This document shows positions 36,804 through 46,214 of a DNA stretch of 64,000 bases, in pieces. A model generated the notes under the pieces. The model was not told the DNA's origin. It did not search any database and worked only from the letters and a program-made list of their open reading frames with translations. Source of the DNA: Micromonospora sonchi (GTDB lineage Bacteria; Actinomycetota; Actinomycetes; Mycobacteriales; Micromonosporaceae); contig NZ_BMNB01000022.1 in the NCBI RefSeq assembly GCF_014646235.1, positions 1 to 64,000 of the forward strand, given 5' to 3'. The translations under genes and the position numbers were made by a program. Positions within the stretch are counted from its first letter, which is position 1, and each line of letters begins with the position of its first letter.

Positions 36804-36903
36804 CACCAATTCGGCCCCGAATCGGTGCGGTGCTGGCCGATCCCGATCGCCGGGGCGGACGACGAGCAGCGGCACGCAATCTCAAGAAATGTGGAGAAAA
36901 GGC

Positions 36904-37665
36904 ATGAGCACTACGGCAGTTGTGATCGGCGCGGCCCGCGGCATCGGCCAGGCAATCGGCGAGGACCTCGCGCAGGCCTTCCCCACAGACCGTCTGGTGC
37001 TGGCTGACATCGACCTCGACGCCGTCGAGCGGGTGGCGGACTCACTGCGGGCGCGAGGCGTCGACGCCGTCGCGCGCCACGTCGACATCGCCGACGAGAA
37101 GTCGGTGTCCAACCTGGTCGCCGCGACGTCCGAGGCGAGTCGGGTCGCCATCGCCGCCGGCGTCTTCGACAGCGCACCCACGTTGCAGGTCGACGTCGCG
37201 GACTTCGAACGCATCATTCGGATCAACACGATCGGCTGCTTCGACGTGGCCCGCCACTACGCCGGCCGGATGGCCGAGCGGGGCACGGGTTCGATCGTGG
37301 CGGTCGCCTCGATCGCCGCCCGGATGCCCCGGATGCGACAGGCCGGCTACGCGGCATCCAAGGCGGCCCTGCGACAGGCGCTCCGGGTCCTCGCGATGGA
37401 GGTCGCCGCCGACGGCGTACGGGTCAACACCGTGTCACCGGGGCCGACCGACACCGAGATGATGCGGCAACTCGCCAGCGACCACGCCACGGTCGACGAT
37501 CTGGCCGACGGCAGCCTGCTGGCGTTCCGGCCGCGTATCCCGGCCGGACGGGTCGCACGCGGATCGGATATCGCCGCCGCGGTGCGCTTCCTGCTCTCCC
37601 CGGACAGTTCCCACATCCTGCTGGGCGACATCGTCGTCGATGGCGGCGAACTGCTGGGTATGTGA
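36904..37665 (+). CDS. SDR-family dehydrogenase, proposed 2-keto-3-deoxy acid 4-dehydrogenase
   Basis: 253 residues from ATG 36904 (GGAGAAAAGG upstream). GAARGIG binds NAD(P), VAVASIAARM carries the catalytic Ser and GYAASK the Tyr/Lys. The usual NNAG segment is replaced by AIAAGVF, which is unusual. In non-phosphorylative deoxy-sugar routes an SDR oxidises C4 before FAH-type cleavage, and an FAH gene lies downstream. Specific step is an inference. Confidence 0.8.
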   Translation: MSTTAVVIGAARGIGQAIGEDLAQAFPTDRLVLADIDLDAVERVADSLRARGVDAVARHVDIADEKSVSNLVAATSEASRVAIAAGVFDSAPTLQVDVADFERIIRINTIGCFDVARHYAGRMAERGTGSIVAVASIAARMPRMRQAGYAASKAALRQALRVLAMEVAADGVRVNTVSPGPTDTEMMRQLASDHATVDDLADGSLLAFRPRIPAGRVARGSDIAAAVRFLLSPDSSHILLGDIVVDGGELLGM

Positions 37666-37675
37666 GGGACGAGGC

Positions 37676-38641
37676 ATGATCAGACTAGGCATCATCGGTG
37701 CCGGGATCATGGGTGCCAAGGTGGCGCAGACGGTCAGTGCCCTGCCCGGAGTCCGGCTCACCGCCGTCGCCGACCCCGCCCACGAACGGGCCGGCGAGTT
37801 GACCTCCCGCTACGGCGGCACCGCGTTCGCCGACTACCCGGAGTTGCTCGCCTCGGGACTGGTCGACGCGGTCTACGTGGGGCTTCCGCACGACGGACAC
37901 CTGGCGGCCTGCGTGACAGCCGCCGGGCACGGCGTCCACGTGCTGATCGACAAGCCGCTGTGCAACGACGTGGCGGAGGCCGACCAGATCATCGCGGCCC
38001 GGGACAAGGCCGACATCGTGTTGATGGTCGGCTTCAGCTACCGGTTCCGGGCCGAGTGGCGCGAAGCCCATCGGCTCATCGCCAGCGGGGTGATCGGTGA
38101 ACCGGTCTCCGTCACCGACGTGATCGCCGAGGCGATGACACACACCCCGGCCTGGTACTGGGATGTCGGCCGGGGCGGCGGAATCCTCCAACTCCAGGCG
38201 CATCACTGCCTCGACCGGCTGCCGTGGCTGGTCGGCGCTCCGCTGGCCGAGGTCACCTGCCGGACCGCCGGGCTGCCCGGCGAGGCCGCGTCGGCCGCCA
38301 CGCTCACCGCGGGTTTCGCCGGCGGCGCCGTCGCCGGCATCGCGCTGTCCTTCGGGCGTACGTACCAGGCCGATGTCCAGGCGCTGATGCTCGTCCAGGG
38401 CACCGCCGGGGAACTGCGGATCGACCAGGACCGAGTGCTCAGCGTGCGTTCCGCGACGATGGAACGCACCGAGTCGTACGCCGATGACGACTGGCTGGCC
38501 CGGCAGATGTCGGCCTTCGTGCGATCGTGCGCGGGGACGAGGGATGCCGCCCCGACAGCCGAGGACGGTCGGCGTGCCATGGTGTACGCCGCCGCTGCTG
38601 CGGAGTCGGCCCGTACCGGACGGACGGTGACTCTCCGATGA
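37676..38641 (+). CDS. Gfo/Idh/MocA-family oxidoreductase
   Basis: 321 residues from ATG 37676 (GAGG upstream). N-terminal Rossmann fold GIIGAGIMGAKVAQ, dinucleotide-domain end VLIDKPLCND (EKP-like motif as DKP), and a C-terminal substrate domain. Family members oxidise sugars at C1 or C3. Here it is the best candidate for oxidising the imported amino sugar to a lactone. Overlaps the amidohydrolase start (ATGA). Confidence 0.85.
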   Translation: MIRLGIIGAGIMGAKVAQTVSALPGVRLTAVADPAHERAGELTSRYGGTAFADYPELLASGLVDAVYVGLPHDGHLAACVTAAGHGVHVLIDKPLCNDVAEADQIIAARDKADIVLMVGFSYRFRAEWREAHRLIASGVIGEPVSVTDVIAEAMTHTPAWYWDVGRGGGILQLQAHHCLDRLPWLVGAPLAEVTCRTAGLPGEAASAATLTAGFAGGAVAGIALSFGRTYQADVQALMLVQGTAGELRIDQDRVLSVRSATMERTESYADDDWLARQMSAFVRSCAGTRDAAPTAEDGRRAMVYAAAAAESARTGRTVTLR

Positions 38642-39831
38642 CCTCGATCGTGCTGTGCGGCGGCCTGGTCTGCGATCCGGAGGCCGGTTCGCTCGCCCTG
38701 GCCGATGTCGTCGTCTCCGACGGCAGGATCGCCGCGGTGCTCGACCCCGCAGGCGGCGCCCGGCCCGGTTCGGCGCCGCCGGAGGCCCCGGCGTCAGCCG
38801 GAGCACCGGCGCGCGTCGTCGACGTGTCGGGGCTGGTGGTCACTCCGGGCCTGGTCGACCTGCACACGCACGTCTTCGTCGGGCAGGACCTCGGGGTGGA
38901 CCCGGACCTGGTCGGCCCACCCAGTGGCGTGACGACGATGATCGACACGGGCAGCGCCGGGGCGCACCTGTTCGGCGCCTTCCTGCGCGGCACCGTCGAG
39001 GTCGCCCGGACCCGGATAGCCGCCTTCATCAACATCTCCAGCGTCGGGACCACCAGCATTCGCCTCTGCGGCGAACTGAAGACCCTCGACTACGTCGATC
39101 CCGACAGTTGCCGAGCGGCGATCGAGGCGTACCGGGACCGGATCGTGGGCATCAAGGTCCGGGCGTCCGCCGATGTGGCGGGCGGCAACGCCTCAGCAGC
39201 GGTCGACCGGGCCCGGCGGGTGGCCGACGAGACCGGCCTGCCACTGATGGTCCATCTGGGACCGTCGCCGGCCGCGCTGCCGGAGATCCTGGACCGGCTG
39301 GGGCCGGGCGACGTGCTCACCCACTGTTTCACCGGTCTGTCCGGGCGTCCGCTCACCGAGCGGGGCCGACCGGTGGACGTGGTGGCCCGAGCCCGGCAGC
39401 GCGGGGTGATCTTCGATGTCGGGCACGGGATGAGCGGCTTCGACCTCGACCAGGCGCGCGCCGCGGTGGCGGCCGGCTTCCTGCCGGACACCATCAGCAG
39501 CGACCTGCACGCCTATTCCCGGGACATCGTCAAGGATCTGCCGCATGTCATGGCGAAATTCCTCGCTCTCGGCGTGAGCCTGCCCGACGTGGTCAGTCGC
39601 ACCACCATCGCGCCCGCCCGTGTCGTCGGGCTGGACCGGATGGGCGTGGGCACCCTGCGCGTCGGGGCGCCGGCGGACCTCGCGGTGCTGCGGGTGACCG
39701 GCGCCGGCGGCCCGGCCGGCTTCGCGCCACCCGACGGCACGCCGCCGACCGATGCGGCCGTCACCGTCGCGCTGACCGTGCGGCAGGGCGAGATCGTCCA
39801 CTCAGACATCGATCATCTGGTCGCTACCTGA
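38638..39831 (+). CDS. Amidohydrolase/deacetylase family metal hydrolase
   Basis: 397 residues. Metal site HTH (His76, His78), Lys173 in VGIKVRAS as the probable carboxylated Lys, then MVHLG, LTHCF and SSDLHA. This is the amidohydrolase/deacetylase type often found with SelA/DgaE-like PLP enzymes, as the next gene is. I predict removal of an N-acyl group from the amino-sugar acid. The C-terminal part (TLRVGAPADLAVL) is typical for the superfamily. Confidence 0.85.
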   Translation: MTSIVLCGGLVCDPEAGSLALADVVVSDGRIAAVLDPAGGARPGSAPPEAPASAGAPARVVDVSGLVVTPGLVDLHTHVFVGQDLGVDPDLVGPPSGVTTMIDTGSAGAHLFGAFLRGTVEVARTRIAAFINISSVGTTSIRLCGELKTLDYVDPDSCRAAIEAYRDRIVGIKVRASADVAGGNASAAVDRARRVADETGLPLMVHLGPSPAALPEILDRLGPGDVLTHCFTGLSGRPLTERGRPVDVVARARQRGVIFDVGHGMSGFDLDQARAAVAAGFLPDTISSDLHAYSRDIVKDLPHVMAKFLALGVSLPDVVSRTTIAPARVVGLDRMGVGTLRVGAPADLAVLRVTGAGGPAGFAPPDGTPPTDAAVTVALTVRQGEIVHSDIDHLVAT

Positions 39832-39846
39832 AAGGCACCCCAATCC

Positions 39847-41067
39847 ATGGACGTGTACGCGGAACTCGGTATCCGTACTCTGATCAACGCGGTCGGACCG
39901 GCGACCCGGCTGGGCGGCCTGGCGCTCTCCGACGAGGTCATCGAGGCCATGCGGGCGGCCGGCTCGCGCAACGTCCGGATGGACGAGTTGCAGGAGGCCG
40001 CCGGCGCCGAGATCGCCGCGCTGATCGGTGCTCCGGCCGCCTATGTCACCAACGGCGCGGCGGCCGCGTTGAGCCTGGCCACCGCTGTCTGTCTGGCCGG
40101 CGACCGGCCGGCGGCGATCGACAACCTGCCCGTGGTGTCCGGTCCTCGTCGCCGGGTCATCATCCACCGGGCCCACCGGGACCCGTACGACCACGCGGTG
40201 ACCGCGGTGGGCGCGGAGCTGGTGGAGATCGGCTACCCGAGCTCCACCCGCCCCGACGAACTGGCCCGGGAACTCGACGAGCGGGTCGCCGCGGTGCTCT
40301 GGCGTCCCGGCCGGGGCGGTGACCACCTGGGCATCGCCGAGGTGTCCGAGCTGGCGCACCGTGCCGGGGTGCCGGTGCTGGTCGACGCCGCACTGGACGT
40401 GCCACCGCTCGACCGGCTCGCGGCCCTGTTCGACGGCGGCGCCGACCTGGTGGCGATCAGCGGCGGCAAGGTGTTCCGTGGCCCGCAGACCGCCGGAATC
40501 CTGTGTGGGCGACCGGATCTGATCGGCGCGGTGGCACTGCACCACCAGGACATGGACATCCGGCCGCAGACCTGGCAACGCTCGGAGGTCACCGGCAGCA
40601 ACCTGGAACGCGGCCGGCACGGCATCGGTCGGGGCATGAAGGTCGGCCGCGAACAGATCATCGGCCTGCTGGTCGCGGTCCGGGCGTTCGTCCGGGACCC
40701 CGACGCCCACCGCCGGCACGGGCGGGAGGAACTGGCTGCTATCCGGGCCGCGCTGGCGGCGGACCCGCGCTGCGTGGTCCGGGACGAGTACGACCACCAC
40801 CTCGACGTGCCGGTGATCGAGATCGACCTGTCCCGTTCCGGGCTGCCGACCGACGAGGTGGTGCGCGAACTCGACCGGGGCGCCCCGCGGATCCACGTCG
40901 GGGAGGATCTCGCCTGGCGAAACGTGCTGGTGGTCAACCCCATGGGGCTGGGCGTCGGTGACGGTGCGGCGTTGGCCGCGCGGCTGATCGAGGTACTGGA
41001 CAACGGCGGGGCGACCGCCGATGACGCCGCCGACAAGGCGGCGGAAGGATCGGAGGCTGGACGATGA
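39847..41067 (+). CDS. SelA/DgaE-like PLP enzyme, proposed amino-sugar-acid ammonia-lyase
   Basis: 406 residues. The PLP Lys is Lys208 in AISGGKVFRGPQ; the start LGIRTLINAVGPATRLGG and AYVTNGAAAALSLA are typical of DgaE and related aminoacrylate-forming lyases. D-glucosaminate-6-phosphate ammonia-lyase removes NH3 to give a 2-keto-3-deoxy acid. With no kinase in the operon, the substrate here is probably not phosphorylated. Overlaps the FAH gene by ATGA. Confidence 0.82.
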   Translation: MDVYAELGIRTLINAVGPATRLGGLALSDEVIEAMRAAGSRNVRMDELQEAAGAEIAALIGAPAAYVTNGAAAALSLATAVCLAGDRPAAIDNLPVVSGPRRRVIIHRAHRDPYDHAVTAVGAELVEIGYPSSTRPDELARELDERVAAVLWRPGRGGDHLGIAEVSELAHRAGVPVLVDAALDVPPLDRLAALFDGGADLVAISGGKVFRGPQTAGILCGRPDLIGAVALHHQDMDIRPQTWQRSEVTGSNLERGRHGIGRGMKVGREQIIGLLVAVRAFVRDPDAHRRHGREELAAIRAALAADPRCVVRDEYDHHLDVPVIEIDLSRSGLPTDEVVRELDRGAPRIHVGEDLAWRNVLVVNPMGLGVGDGAALAARLIEVLDNGGATADDAADKAAEGSEAGR

Positions 41068-41918
41068 AGCTGATGCGGGTTGGACCATTCGGCGCGGAAC
41101 GACCGGTGGTGCGATTGAGCGCGGATGACCACCGCGATCTGCGCCCCATCACCCCCGACATCGACGCGGCGTTCTTCCGCTACGGCGGGTTGGACCGGGT
41201 ACGCCAAGCCGTCGAGAGCAACGCGCTGCCCCGCACCGACATCACCGGCCTGCGGGTGGGGGCGCCGATCGCCCGGCCAGGTTCGGTGCTGTGCATCGGG
41301 ATGAACTACGCGGCGCACGCCGCCGAGTCGGGGGCCGCGCCTCCCGAGTATCCGGTGCTGTTTTACAAGGCGCCGAACACCGTCATCGGCCCGCACGACA
41401 CCGTGCGCATCCCGCGCAACTCCCAGCGTACGGACTGGGAGGTGGAGCTGGCCGTGGTGCTGGCCGCGCCGGCCCGCTACCTGGACTCGCCGGAGGACGC
41501 CGCCGCGCTGATCGCCGGGTACGCCATCTCCAACGACGTGTCGGAGCGCGCCTTCCAGCTCGACGTCTCCGGTGGGCAATGGTCGAAGGGGAAGAGCTGC
41601 GAGACGTTCAACCCGCTGGGCCCATGGCTGGTCACCCCCGACGAGGTCGGTGACCCGCAGGCGCTGGGCCTGCGGAGCTGGATCAACGGCGAGCCGCGGC
41701 AGGATTCCAGCACCGCGGACATGATCTTCTCGGTGCACTTCCTCATCTACCACCTCAGTCAGTACCTCGTCCTGGAGCCAGGCGACCTGATCAACACCGG
41801 TACGCCGGAGGGGGTGGCCCTGTCCGGACGGTTCCCCTATCTCGCCCCCGGCGACGAGATCGAGATGTCGATCGACGGGCTCGGCGTCCAGCGGACCGTC
41901 GTCGCGGCGGCGGGGTGA
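41064..41918 (+). CDS. Fumarylacetoacetate hydrolase (FAH)-family protein, proposed diketo-acid hydrolase
   Basis: 284 residues. CIGMNYAAHAAESG and FYKAPNTVIGPHD are FAH hallmarks, with metal ligands expected in DWEVELAVVL and further along. FAH enzymes split 2,4-diketo-3,6-dideoxyhexonates into pyruvate and lactate in the L-rhamnose/L-fucose diketo routes. With a SDR upstream and LutABC downstream, that reaction is the most economical reading. Confidence 0.85.
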   Translation: MKLMRVGPFGAERPVVRLSADDHRDLRPITPDIDAAFFRYGGLDRVRQAVESNALPRTDITGLRVGAPIARPGSVLCIGMNYAAHAAESGAAPPEYPVLFYKAPNTVIGPHDTVRIPRNSQRTDWEVELAVVLAAPARYLDSPEDAAALIAGYAISNDVSERAFQLDVSGGQWSKGKSCETFNPLGPWLVTPDEVGDPQALGLRSWINGEPRQDSSTADMIFSVHFLIYHLSQYLVLEPGDLINTGTPEGVALSGRFPYLAPGDEIEMSIDGLGVQRTVVAAAG

Positions 41919-42727
41919 GGGCGATGGCACCCTTCACTCTCACCGCGGCACCGGTGGCCCGCCTGCCGATTCCCGGCTGGGAGGCGTTCTTCGGCGAGAA
42001 CGACACCACCTTCCACGACCTGTGGTTCTACGTCTGGCTGGTCACCGACGGCACCCGCACCGGCCTCATCGACGTCGGCCTGCCGCTCGACGCCGACGAC
42101 CGGTCGGCGTTGGACCGCGCCAACCAGGGCGTCGACCCGCGGTGCCAGTTCCACGACGTACGGCTGCTGCCCGAGGTCCTCGCCGAATTCGGGGTGCGGG
42201 GCGAGGACATCGACTTCGTGCTGGTCACCCAGACCATCACGTACCACACCGGTGGCCTGCTTGCTGAGCTGCTGCCCCGCGCGACGGTGTACGCCTCGTA
42301 CGCAGGGGTGCGGGAGATGCTCTGCGCCCCACCCGGGCACCCGCCCACCGAGTTCTACTTCACCAGCGACTCCTGGTCGTACCTGCGGACGCTGGCGATC
42401 GAGGGCCGGCTCGTGCTCACCGACGAGCCGGTCACGGTCGCGCCGGGACTGGTGTTCGAGACCACCGGCGGCCACCATCCCGGGTCGGCCGGCGTACGGG
42501 TCGACTGCGCGCACGGTGTGGTGGGACTGCTGGAGACGGCGTTCTTCGACCGCAACATCGCCGAGACGCTACCCATCGGCATCGCCGAGGACGCCGCAGC
42601 GTGCCGCCGGGCCATCAAGGACTATCGACGACTGTGTGATGAGGTGGTGGCGTTGCATGACCCGGGCAATGCGGCGCGTTTTCCGCATGGGCCCGGGCCG
42701 GTCACCCGGTCATCCCTCGGAACGTAA
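41915..42727 (+). CDS. Metallo-beta-lactamase-fold protein with altered metal site
   Basis: 270 residues from GTG 41915 (overlaps FAH stop) or ATG 41924. The fold is recognisable (LIDVGLPLD; ETTGGHHPGSAGVRV; ALHDPG), but where HxHxDH is expected the sequence is TQTITYHTGGL, so only the last His remains. It may use fewer metals, or none. Possibly a lactonase-like or binding protein for a pathway intermediate. Confidence 0.7.
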   Translation: MRAMAPFTLTAAPVARLPIPGWEAFFGENDTTFHDLWFYVWLVTDGTRTGLIDVGLPLDADDRSALDRANQGVDPRCQFHDVRLLPEVLAEFGVRGEDIDFVLVTQTITYHTGGLLAELLPRATVYASYAGVREMLCAPPGHPPTEFYFTSDSWSYLRTLAIEGRLVLTDEPVTVAPGLVFETTGGHHPGSAGVRVDCAHGVVGLLETAFFDRNIAETLPIGIAEDAAACRRAIKDYRRLCDEVVALHDPGNAARFPHGPGPVTRSSLGT

Positions 42728-42741
42728 GGAGCCTAGCGGCC

Positions 42742-43554
42742 ATGAAGTCCGCCCAGAGCACCTCGCAGAGCAGTTCTTCCGCGACCGGGGTCAAGTCCGC
42801 CGAACGGGCGCTGGACCTGATGGAGTACCTGGCGACCCGGCGCTCCGGTGCGACGTTTCCTGACATCGTTGCGGATCTGCGGGTGCCCAAGAGCAGCCTG
42901 CACGGGCTGCTGGGCACGCTGGTCAACCGGGGCTGGATCTACCTGGACGAGGAGAGCCGGCGCTACCGGATCGGGATGCGGGTCTGGGAGACCGCGCAGA
43001 GCTTCGTTTATCTGGACAGCCTCGTCCACCGGGCCGAGCCGCACCTCAGGTCGGCCCGCGACGAGTTGAACGAAACCGTGCAACTGGCGGTGCTGGACGG
43101 CATCGACAACGTCTACGTCGCCAAGGTGGAGGCCGACCACCCGCTCCGACTGGTGTCCCGGGTGGGGATGCGGCTGCCCGCATACGCCACCGGTCTCGGC
43201 AAGGTGCTGTTGGCCTACGTCGACCCCAGGGACCTCGCGGCCCGATTCAAGGGGGTGACCATGCAGGCGTTCACGCCCCACACCATCTCCACCTTCGAGC
43301 AGTTGTACGAGCGGATCCAGGCGATCCGGGAATGCGGCTTCGGTGAGGACGACGGCGAGTACACCGTGGGCGTCTTCTGCGTGGCCGTTCCGGTGCGCGA
43401 CGGCAGCGGACGGGTAGTGGCGGCGATGAGCTGTTCCCTTCCCCGCGTCCGGCTCGACGGAGGACTGATCCACCGCGACCACCTGGTGAGTGCACTGACC
43501 CGCCACGCCGCCGCGCTCTCCCGCGACCTCGGCTGGCTTGGCGGGCCGCAATGA
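42742..43554 (+). CDS. IclR-family transcriptional regulator
   Basis: 270 residues. The N-terminal winged helix (KSAERALDLMEYLA, VADLRVPKSSLHGLLGTL) is followed by the effector domain (RVGMRLPAYATGLGKVLLA). Located within the operon it probably controls. The GGTTCAT/ATGAACC palindrome at 32613 is the candidate operator. Its stop overlaps an alternative, less likely start of the RidA gene. Confidence 0.9.
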   Translation: MKSAQSTSQSSSSATGVKSAERALDLMEYLATRRSGATFPDIVADLRVPKSSLHGLLGTLVNRGWIYLDEESRRYRIGMRVWETAQSFVYLDSLVHRAEPHLRSARDELNETVQLAVLDGIDNVYVAKVEADHPLRLVSRVGMRLPAYATGLGKVLLAYVDPRDLAARFKGVTMQAFTPHTISTFEQLYERIQAIRECGFGEDDGEYTVGVFCVAVPVRDGSGRVVAAMSCSLPRVRLDGGLIHRDHLVSALTRHAAALSRDLGWLGGPQ

Positions 43555-43583
43555 CCAACCACTGTCTAGGGGAAGGCAAGAAC

Positions 43584-43970
43584 ATGGCGACACAGGTACG
43601 GACCGACAGCGCCCCGACGCCAGCGGGCGGCTACTCGCAGGCGCTGGTGGTCAACGGGTTGATCTTCACCGCCGGGATGGGCCCGATCGACCCGGCGACC
43701 GGGCAACTGGTCGGCCAGGACATCGAGGAACAGACGAGCCTGGTGCTGCGCAACCTCGACGAGGTGCTGCGCGCCGGGGGAAGCTGCCTTGCCCGGGTCG
43801 TGAAGGCCACCGTCCACCTGGCCGACCTGGCGGACTTCGCCGTCTTCGACCGGACGTACCGGACACTGATGTCCGAACCCTATCCGGTACGCACGACCGT
43901 CGGATCGACGCTACCCCCGGGCATGCTCGTCGAGATCGACTTCGTGGCGGTGGTGGACGGGGACCGGTGA
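43584..43970 (+). CDS. RidA/YjgF-family enamine/imine deaminase
   Basis: 128 residues from ATG 43584, chosen because GGGGAAGG precedes it (an ATG at 43551 would add 11 residues). GGYSQALVVNG and PVRTTVGSTLPPGM with the conserved Arg, then VEIDFVAVV, mark the family. RidA hydrolyses the enamine/imine released by PLP lyases, fitting the SelA/DgaE-like enzyme in the operon. Confidence 0.88.
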   Translation: MATQVRTDSAPTPAGGYSQALVVNGLIFTAGMGPIDPATGQLVGQDIEEQTSLVLRNLDEVLRAGGSCLARVVKATVHLADLADFAVFDRTYRTLMSEPYPVRTTVGSTLPPGMLVEIDFVAVVDGDR

Positions 43971-43971
43971 G

Positions 43972-44703
43972 ATGCGCATCGCGCTCTTCGTCACCTGCGT
44001 CAACGACCTCATCTATCCCGGCACCGGTCGAGCGGTGGTGCGGATCCTCGAACGCCTCGGTCACCAGGTGGACTTCCCGCAGGCGCAGACCTGCTGCGGC
44101 CAACTCCACGCGAACACCGGCTACCGACAGGAGGCCCTGCCGCTGGTACGGGCCTTCGTGGCCACCTTCGAGCCGTACGACGTGGTAGTGGCCCCGTCCG
44201 GGTCGTGCGTGGCAATGGTGCGCGACGGCTATCCGCGACTGGCGGCGGGAGACGCGACCCTGTCCGCCGCCGTCGCGGCCCTCGCGCCACGGACCCTGGA
44301 GCTGTCCGAACTGCTGGTCGACGTGCTCGGTACGACGGACGTCGGCGCCACCTTCGAACACCGGGTCGCCTATCACCCCACCTGTCACGGCCTGCGAGCG
44401 CTCCGGCTGGGCGACCGGCCACGCCGGCTGCTCGCCGCCGTCCGGGGCCTCGACCTCGTCGAGCTGGCCGAAGCGGAGCAGTGCTGCGGTTTCGGCGGCA
44501 CCTTCGCACTGAAGAACCCCGAGGTCTCCGCAGCGATGCTGGCCGACAAGTGCGCCGCCGCCACCTCCTGCGGCGCCGACTATCTCGCGGCGGCGGACAA
44601 CTCCTGCCTGGCCCACATCGGCGGCGGACTGGCCCGGCGGCCGGGCGCGCCGCGGCCGATCCACTACGCCGAGATCCTCGCCGGACCAGAGGAGGACCGA
44701 TGA
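43972..44703 (+). CDS. L-lactate utilisation Fe-S protein LutA-like
   Basis: 243 residues. Two cysteine-rich CCG motifs, TCCGQLHANTGY and QCCGFGGTFALKN, as in the GlpC/LutA/HdrB Cys-rich family. Part of a lactate oxidase complex with the next two genes, LutB (ATGA overlap) and LutC. Located at the end of a route predicted to yield lactate. Confidence 0.9.
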   Translation: MRIALFVTCVNDLIYPGTGRAVVRILERLGHQVDFPQAQTCCGQLHANTGYRQEALPLVRAFVATFEPYDVVVAPSGSCVAMVRDGYPRLAAGDATLSAAVAALAPRTLELSELLVDVLGTTDVGATFEHRVAYHPTCHGLRALRLGDRPRRLLAAVRGLDLVELAEAEQCCGFGGTFALKNPEVSAAMLADKCAAATSCGADYLAAADNSCLAHIGGGLARRPGAPRPIHYAEILAGPEEDR

Positions 44704-46214
44704 CCGGCACCGGACGCATCAGCGCCACCGTGCCCTTCCCCACCGCAGCTCGTCGGCAGCTCGCTGATCCGCAGCTGCGGGCGAACCTGCGGCGGGCGAC
44801 CCGGACGATCCGGAACCGCCGCAGCCAGGTGGTCGACGAGGTCACCGACTGGGAGGCGCTCCGGGCCGCCGGAGCCGCGATCAAGGACGACGTGCTGAGC
44901 CGGCTGCCGGAACTGCTCGAAGAGTTCGAGACACGCGCCACCGCCGCTGGCGCCCGGGTGCACTGGGCGCGGGACGCGGCCGAGGCGTGCGCCGTGGTCA
45001 CCGGCCTGGTCCGGGAGACCGGCACCGACGAGGTGGTCAAGGTCAAGTCGATGGCCACGCAGGAGATCGGGCTCAACGAGGCGCTCGCCGAGGCCGGGAT
45101 CACCGCGGTGGAAACCGACCTGGCCGAGTTGATCGTTCAGCTCGCCGGAGACACCCCATCGCACATCCTGGTACCGGCGATCCACTACAACCGCCGCCAG
45201 ATCCGGGACATCCTCACCGCCGGCATGCCGGAGATCGACGCGTCCCAGTTGACGGACGAACCGGCCGCGCTCGCCGAGGCGGCCCGGCGCCACCTTCGCG
45301 AACGCTTCCTCTCCGCCAAGGTGGCGATCTCCGGCGCGAACTTTGCCGTCGCGGACACCGGCTCACTTGTCGTGGTCGAATCCGAGGGCAACGGCCGGAT
45401 GTGCCTGACCCTGCCGGACACGCTGATCTCCGTCGTCGGAGTGGAGAAGATCGTACCGACCTTCGCGGACCTGGAGGTCTTCCTGCAACTGTTGCCGCGT
45501 TCCGCGACCGGCGAGCGGATGAACCCGTACACCTCGATCTGGACCGGGGTGCATCCCGGCGACGGGCCGCGCGACGTCCACATCGTGCTGCTGGACAACG
45601 GGCGCAGCGATACCCTGGCCGACGAGGTGGGCCGCCAGGCACTGCGGTGTATCCGATGCTCAGCCTGCCTGAACGTCTGTCCCGTCTACGAGCAGGTGGG
45701 TGGGCACGCATACGGGTCGACCTACCCCGGGCCGATCGGCGCGATCCTGTCCCCGCAGATGACCGGCCCGGACAACGCCGCCAACCGCACACTGCCGTAC
45801 GCCTCGACGCTCTGCGGCGCCTGCTACGACGTCTGCCCGGTGCAGATCGACATTCCTCAGGTGCTGGTTCACCTGCGCCAGGTCGGCGTCGACGCGCGCC
45901 GCGACCGGCCGTCGCTGGAGCGAGTCGCCCTGCGCGCCGCGTCCGGACTGATGCGGGACCGACGACGGTACGCGATGGCACTGCGTGCGGCGCGGCGCGG
46001 CGCGGCACCGCTGCGGTTGCTGGCCGGCAGTCGGGGCACCGCGCGTCGGCTCCCTTGGCCACTGTCCGCCTGGACGGCCAGCCGGGACGCCCCACTGCCC
46101 GCCCGGCAGACCTTTCGGGAATGGTGGGCCGTCCGGGCGTCAGACGAATCCGCTCAGGCGGCGGGAGACCCCGTGGCCGGGGACGCGACTCACGAGCCGG
46201 GGGAACCGCGATGA
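44700..46214 (+). CDS. L-lactate utilisation iron-sulfur protein LutB-like
   Basis: 504 residues. N-terminal LUD domain (VKVKSMATQEIGLNEAL; TGSLVVVESEGNGRM), then two 4Fe-4S motifs, CIRCSACLNVCPVY and LCGACYDVCPVQID. The middle subunit of the LutABC complex that oxidises L-lactate to pyruvate. Overlaps lutA and lutC by ATGA each. Confidence 0.92.
   Translation: MTGTGRISATVPFPTAARRQLADPQLRANLRRATRTIRNRRSQVVDEVTDWEALRAAGAAIKDDVLSRLPELLEEFETRATAAGARVHWARDAAEACAVVTGLVRETGTDEVVKVKSMATQEIGLNEALAEAGITAVETDLAELIVQLAGDTPSHILVPAIHYNRRQIRDILTAGMPEIDASQLTDEPAALAEAARRHLRERFLSAKVAISGANFAVADTGSLVVVESEGNGRMCLTLPDTLISVVGVEKIVPTFADLEVFLQLLPRSATGERMNPYTSIWTGVHPGDGPRDVHIVLLDNGRSDTLADEVGRQALRCIRCSACLNVCPVYEQVGGHAYGSTYPGPIGAILSPQMTGPDNAANRTLPYASTLCGACYDVCPVQIDIPQVLVHLRQVGVDARRDRPSLERVALRAASGLMRDRRRYAMALRAARRGAAPLRLLAGSRGTARRLPWPLSAWTASRDAPLPARQTFREWWAVRASDESAQAAGDPVAGDATHEPGEPR

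Noticed and set aside
38655..40322. Plus-strand frame crossing the amidohydrolase and PLP enzyme genes in another phase
   Set aside because: Arg-rich shadow of two well-supported genes.
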